Origin: CAZBWS01 sp964495705
GTDB taxonomy: Bacteria > Pseudomonadota > Gammaproteobacteria > HTCC5015
Assembly: GCA_964495705.1 (NCBI GenBank)
Contig: CAZBWS010000004.1
Coordinates: forward strand, 30,357 to 94,356
Direction: 5' to 3'
Length of the DNA: 64,000 nucleotides
The translations under genes and the position numbers were made by a program. Shown piece after piece: positions 61,150 to 64,000 of this stretch (position 1 is the stretch's first letter; each line of letters opens with the position of its first letter). A model generated the notes under the pieces. The model had not been told where the DNA came from and made no database searches. It saw only the letters and a program-made list of their open reading frames with translations.

Positions 61150-63720
61150 TTAAAGTTGTTGCTTCAACTCATAAATTAAATCCAAGGCCTGCCGCGGCGT
61201 AAGATTATTCGCATCCACATCAGCAAGGGATTCAACGATTGGATGTGGCGGCTCAGGCTCAGCCGCTACCTCAAACAAGCCAATCTGCGGCGAGCTTGTA
61301 CTAGGGTTTTCGTGTTGTCCCGCCTCGAGCATCTTTAAGCGCTGCTTTGCGTTAGCGATCACATTGCGCGGAACCCCCGCTAGTTGTGCCACTTGCAGGC
61401 CGTAGCTCTGATTGGCGGGGCCAGACTTAACGCTATGCATGAATACTAGGCCATCCGCATGTTCGACCGCATCTAAGTGTACATTTTCGATATTGCTGTG
61501 GCTTTCGGGTAGGCCGGTGAGCTCGAAGTAGTGGGTGGCGAAGAGGGTGAAGGCGCGCGCTTGGTTGGCCAAGTGTTCGGCGCAGGCCCAAGCTAGGGAT
61601 AAACCGTCGTAGGTACTAGTGCCACGACCGATTTCATCCATCAGCACTAAGCTGTTTTCCGTGGCGTTGTGCAGGATGTTGGCAGCCTCGGTCATTTCTA
61701 CCATAAAGGTAGAGCGGCCACTGGCAAGGTCATCGGATGCGCCGATGCGGGTGAAGATTTGATCAATGGGGCCCAGCTCGCAGCTCTCTGCGGGCACAAA
61801 GCTGCCAATATGGGCCATGATGACAATCAACGCGATTTGGCGCATATAGGTGGACTTACCCCCCATATTCGGGCCGGTGATCATCAGCATGCGCTGTTGT
61901 TCGTCCAAGCTAATGCCGTTGGCGGTAAAAGGCTCGGAGAGTAGGCTTTCGACCACGGGGTGGCGGCCTTCGCTAATCTGAATGCCGGGTTGCGAGCTTA
62001 GTTGGGGGCGGCAGTAGTTATTCGCCGTGGCGCGTTCGGCTAGGCAAACAAGAGTGTCTAACTCGGCCAATGCGCGGGCGAGGTTTTGAATGGGAGCTAT
62101 ATGTTCCACCAAGAAATCGAGCAGTTGGTCGTAGAGCATTTTCTCACGGCTTAAGGAGCGCTCACGGGCACTGAGTACCTTGTCTTCAAAGGTCTTAAGC
62201 TCGGGCGTGATAAAGCGCTCAACCGCTTTAAGGGTTTGGCGGCGCACATATTCCACCGGCACCTTGTCCGAGTGCAGGCGGGAGATTTCAATGTAATAGC
62301 CGTGTACACGGTTGTAGGCAACCTTGAGACCAGTGATGCCAGAGTTCTCGCGCTCGCGCTGTTCTAGGTCGAGGAGGAATTGATCGGCATTTTGACTCAG
62401 ACCCCTTAGCTCATCGAGTTCTACATCATAGCCCGTTTTGATCACGCCACCGTCGCGTATAAGCACAGGCGGATTGTCTATAATCGCTGATTCAAGCTTA
62501 GTAAATACTTTAGGTTGTTCTTTTAAGTTATTGAATATATTGAAAAGTAGGCCTGATTGATTAGCCTCTATTAGTTTGCGTAACTGGGGTAGAGTGTCTA
62601 GTGTTTGACGTAGATTAAGCAAGTCTCGGGGTCTGGCACTTTTGAGTGATATGCGAGAACAAATGCGCTCTATGTCGCCAATCTGTTTTAGCTCGCTACG
62701 TAGGTCTTCATTTAGAAAGCTATCACTGACCCCTTCGATAGCATCAAAACGCGCAGTTAATGCGGATTGGCTACGCAGGGGTCTTTTCAGCCAGCGCTGT
62801 AAATTGCGTGAACCCATGGCCGAGCAGGTAGTGTCTAGCACGCTGAGCAAGGTGTTGTTGTCGCCACCGCTAAGATTGATGTCGATCTCTAGGTTGCGGC
62901 GGCTGGCGGCGTCCATAGATACGGCATCTTCATGGCGTTCAACCCCTAAGCCGGTAATATGCGGCAAGCTGCTGCGCTGGGTCTCTTTTAGATAGTTCAT
63001 CAAGCAGCCCGCCGCGCCGATCGCCGTGAGCATCTCTGCACAGCCAAAGCCTGCCAAGTCATGGGTGTTGAACTGCTCATTGAGCAAGCGCTGGGCGGTG
63101 TCTAGATCATAGTGCCAAGTCGGGCGGTGCAAGCTGCCTTTGTAGCCCTCTAGCTCTGGGGTTAAGTGATTCTCGCTAATCAACAGTTCAGCAGGCTTGA
63201 GGCGCTCTAACTCACTGAGTAGAGCCTCTATAGTATCCACTTCACACACGCGAAAATTACCCGTGCTAGTTTCTAGGTGAGCAATACCAAAGGTGTCATT
63301 GTGGCGGTGTACGGCAACTAAAAGCTGCTCGCGACGCTCGTCTAACAGGGCTTCGTCAGTGACCGTTCCTGGGGTGACAATGCGCGCGACCTTGCGTTCC
63401 ATCGGGCCTTTGCCCGTAGGGTCGCCAAACTGCTCACAGATAGCGACAGACACACCGAGTTTAATTAGCTTACTTAAATAACCTTCCGCCGCGTGATGGG
63501 GCACACCCGCCATGGGAATAGGCGCGCCACCCGATTTACCCCGTGCAGTGAGAGAGATGCCCAGCAAACGCGCGGCTTGCTTGGCATCATCAAAAAATAG
63601 CTCATAAAAATCCCCCATACGATAGAACACCATCTGATGAGGGTGCTCGGCCTTAATGCGCAAATATTGCTGCATCATGGGTGTGTGGGTGGGAGCTTTA
63701 TCCGTCGTCGCTGTAGTCAT
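61150..63720 (-). CDS. mutS: DNA mismatch repair protein MutS
   Basis: 856 residues. Mismatch-binding MGDFYELFFDDA (Phe38, Glu40), connector, lever/clamp region, and ATPase with Walker A GPNMGGKSTYMRQ, EMTEAANILHNAT and DEIGRGTSTYDGLSLAWA; helix-turn-helix dimer end at the C-terminus. I use ATG at 63720; the longer frame to 63756 is unlike the family. Upstream-directed from the Bat operon, same strand. Confidence 0.96.
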   Translation of the reverse strand: MTTATTDKAPTHTPMMQQYLRIKAEHPHQMVFYRMGDFYELFFDDAKQAARLLGISLTARGKSGGAPIPMAGVPHHAAEGYLSKLIKLGVSVAICEQFGDPTGKGPMERKVARIVTPGTVTDEALLDERREQLLVAVHRHNDTFGIAHLETSTGNFRVCEVDTIEALLSELERLKPAELLISENHLTPELEGYKGSLHRPTWHYDLDTAQRLLNEQFNTHDLAGFGCAEMLTAIGAAGCLMNYLKETQRSSLPHITGLGVERHEDAVSMDAASRRNLEIDINLSGGDNNTLLSVLDTTCSAMGSRNLQRWLKRPLRSQSALTARFDAIEGVSDSFLNEDLRSELKQIGDIERICSRISLKSARPRDLLNLRQTLDTLPQLRKLIEANQSGLLFNIFNNLKEQPKVFTKLESAIIDNPPVLIRDGGVIKTGYDVELDELRGLSQNADQFLLDLEQRERENSGITGLKVAYNRVHGYYIEISRLHSDKVPVEYVRRQTLKAVERFITPELKTFEDKVLSARERSLSREKMLYDQLLDFLVEHIAPIQNLARALAELDTLVCLAERATANNYCRPQLSSQPGIQISEGRHPVVESLLSEPFTANGISLDEQQRMLMITGPNMGGKSTYMRQIALIVIMAHIGSFVPAESCELGPIDQIFTRIGASDDLASGRSTFMVEMTEAANILHNATENSLVLMDEIGRGTSTYDGLSLAWACAEHLANQARAFTLFATHYFELTGLPESHSNIENVHLDAVEHADGLVFMHSVKSGPANQSYGLQVAQLAGVPRNVIANAKQRLKMLEAGQHENPSTSSPQIGLFEVAAEPEPPHPIVESLADVDANNLTPRQALDLIYELKQQL

Positions 63721-64000
63721 GGCGCGCAGTGTAGCCGAGCTAGAAAAAGGACTCAATGCTTAGGGCTTGTAGAGATTGGAAATGGGGTTTTGTAGGGTAT
63801 CCGCATCAGTAAAATCAAGAGATTTGTTGTAGTTGGGAGACCGAAAACACCGACGCTTCTGGGTAAATATATAATAATCAAACACTTAGAGCCGAGCGTT
63901 TTTAAGAAAACAACGACACGATGTCGCATTGCCCATATCCACTATTAAAGCTGGATTGATAAGCCTTTGATATTGCTGTAGATTTCTGAGCTCAATAAAT
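63721..64000. other. region after mutS start, no supported gene
   Basis: 280 bases without a convincing gene. It holds one TATCCGCAT copy at 63798 and the presumed mutS promoter region. A short minus-strand frame enters from the right edge and stops near 63889; it cannot be assigned. Confidence 0.5.

Larger units (their letters stand above)
5455..63806. repeat. dispersed 10-mer ATGCGGATAG, putative DNA uptake sequence family
   Basis: First base of each exact ATGCGGATA copy on the plus strand: 5455, 5672, 6922, 10477, 12640, 18113, 21509, 26211, 30107, 36359, 39731, 46266, 50548, 53474, 55575, 60022. Leftmost base of each TATCCGCAT (minus-strand) copy: 5706, 10741, 11825, 12452, 15120, 28916, 35742, 39905, 44369, 56606, 58534, 63798. 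Nineteen of the 28 extend to the full 10-mer ending in G. In 23 genic copies the encoded residues are Asn/Asp/His/Tyr-Ala-Asp (14), Leu/Ile/Val-Ser-Ala (5), Tyr-Pro-His (2) or Met-Arg-Ile (2). Five lie between genes. Near-matches occur at 5057, 19553, 29103, 60042, 61452 and 62760. I counted by eye, so a few may be missed. Confidence 0.85.

Noticed and set aside
5455..63806. Chi-type recombination sites as the explanation of the 10-mer
   Set aside because: Orientation is nearly balanced (16 to 12) and inverted pairs at gene ends are not a Chi property; a whole-genome skew test would settle it.
1..64000. CRISPR arrays, insertion sequences, prophage or rRNA genes
   Set aside because: None seen on either strand; no regular direct repeats, transposase motifs or integrase genes.

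Overview
The window is a gammaproteobacterial chromosome segment of moderate-to-low GC, probably from a marine member of the Cellvibrionales or a close relative. The evidence is the gene content: gspC-N with a rhombosortase inside the locus, a lipase foldase, RatA/RnfH beside BamE and Fur, methyltransferase-rnhA-dnaQ divergent from mltD, and a MoxR/DUF58/Bat operon next to mutS. The species call is inference. Two runs of exactly 100 N (48034-48133 and 49391-49490) are assembly gaps that break gspH, gspI and gspK.

Layout. 1-5.6 kb: the tail of an HD-GYP protein, a cyclic-nucleotide-binding/rhodanese protein, mltD, then methyltransferase-rnhA-dnaQ. 5.7-15.4 kb: housekeeping genes smpB, an NSS transporter, ratA-rnfH, a long bamE, fur, recN, nadK, a DUF4124 protein, sohB and murB. 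15.4-22 kb: a large dihaem peroxidase/FG-GAP/UnbV lipoprotein, a YefM-YoeB toxin-antitoxin pair, ispG, hrcA and a CBS protein. 22.1-32.8 kb: six tightly spaced co-directional genes for an unrecognised lipid-type pathway, described below. 32.8-40.8 kb: DUF962 and WS/DGAT genes, UPF0231, GST-like proteins, a Tag-like glycosylase, ppnN, a TatD-family nuclease and a multi-unit PTPS protein. 40.9-52.6 kb: type II secretion genes gspC-N, with a rhombosortase on the opposite strand between gspF and gspG. 52.6-64 kb: tRNA-Lys(UUU), lipase foldase, the MoxR-DUF58-DUF4381-BatA-BatB/C-BatD operon and mutS.

Two things stand out. First, genes 22163-32781 encode a UbiA-type prenyltransferase, a class I HMG-CoA reductase fused to an APH/choline-kinase-like kinase, a rifampicin-phosphotransferase/PEP-synthase-like enzyme, an OleC-like AMP ligase fused to a CDP-alcohol phosphotransferase, a CDP-archaeol-synthase (CarS/DUF46)-like protein and a DUF445 membrane protein. 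All key catalytic motifs I could check are intact. The set looks like an archaeal-style polar-lipid assembly line rebuilt with fused bacterial enzymes. The nearby ispG shows that this organism has the MEP route, so the HMG-CoA reductase is not obviously needed for isoprene units. The product is unknown.

Second, the 10-mer ATGCGGATAG recurs throughout the window on both strands. I count 28 copies of its 9-base core ATGCGGATA, against about 0.5 expected by chance for a given 9-mer in 64 kb. It lies mostly inside genes in a preferred frame (Asn/Asp/His/Tyr-Ala-Asp), and also as inverted pairs in intergenic hairpins, one of them a terminator. This is the signature of a DNA uptake sequence of the Haemophilus/Neisseria kind, with a motif I do not recognise.
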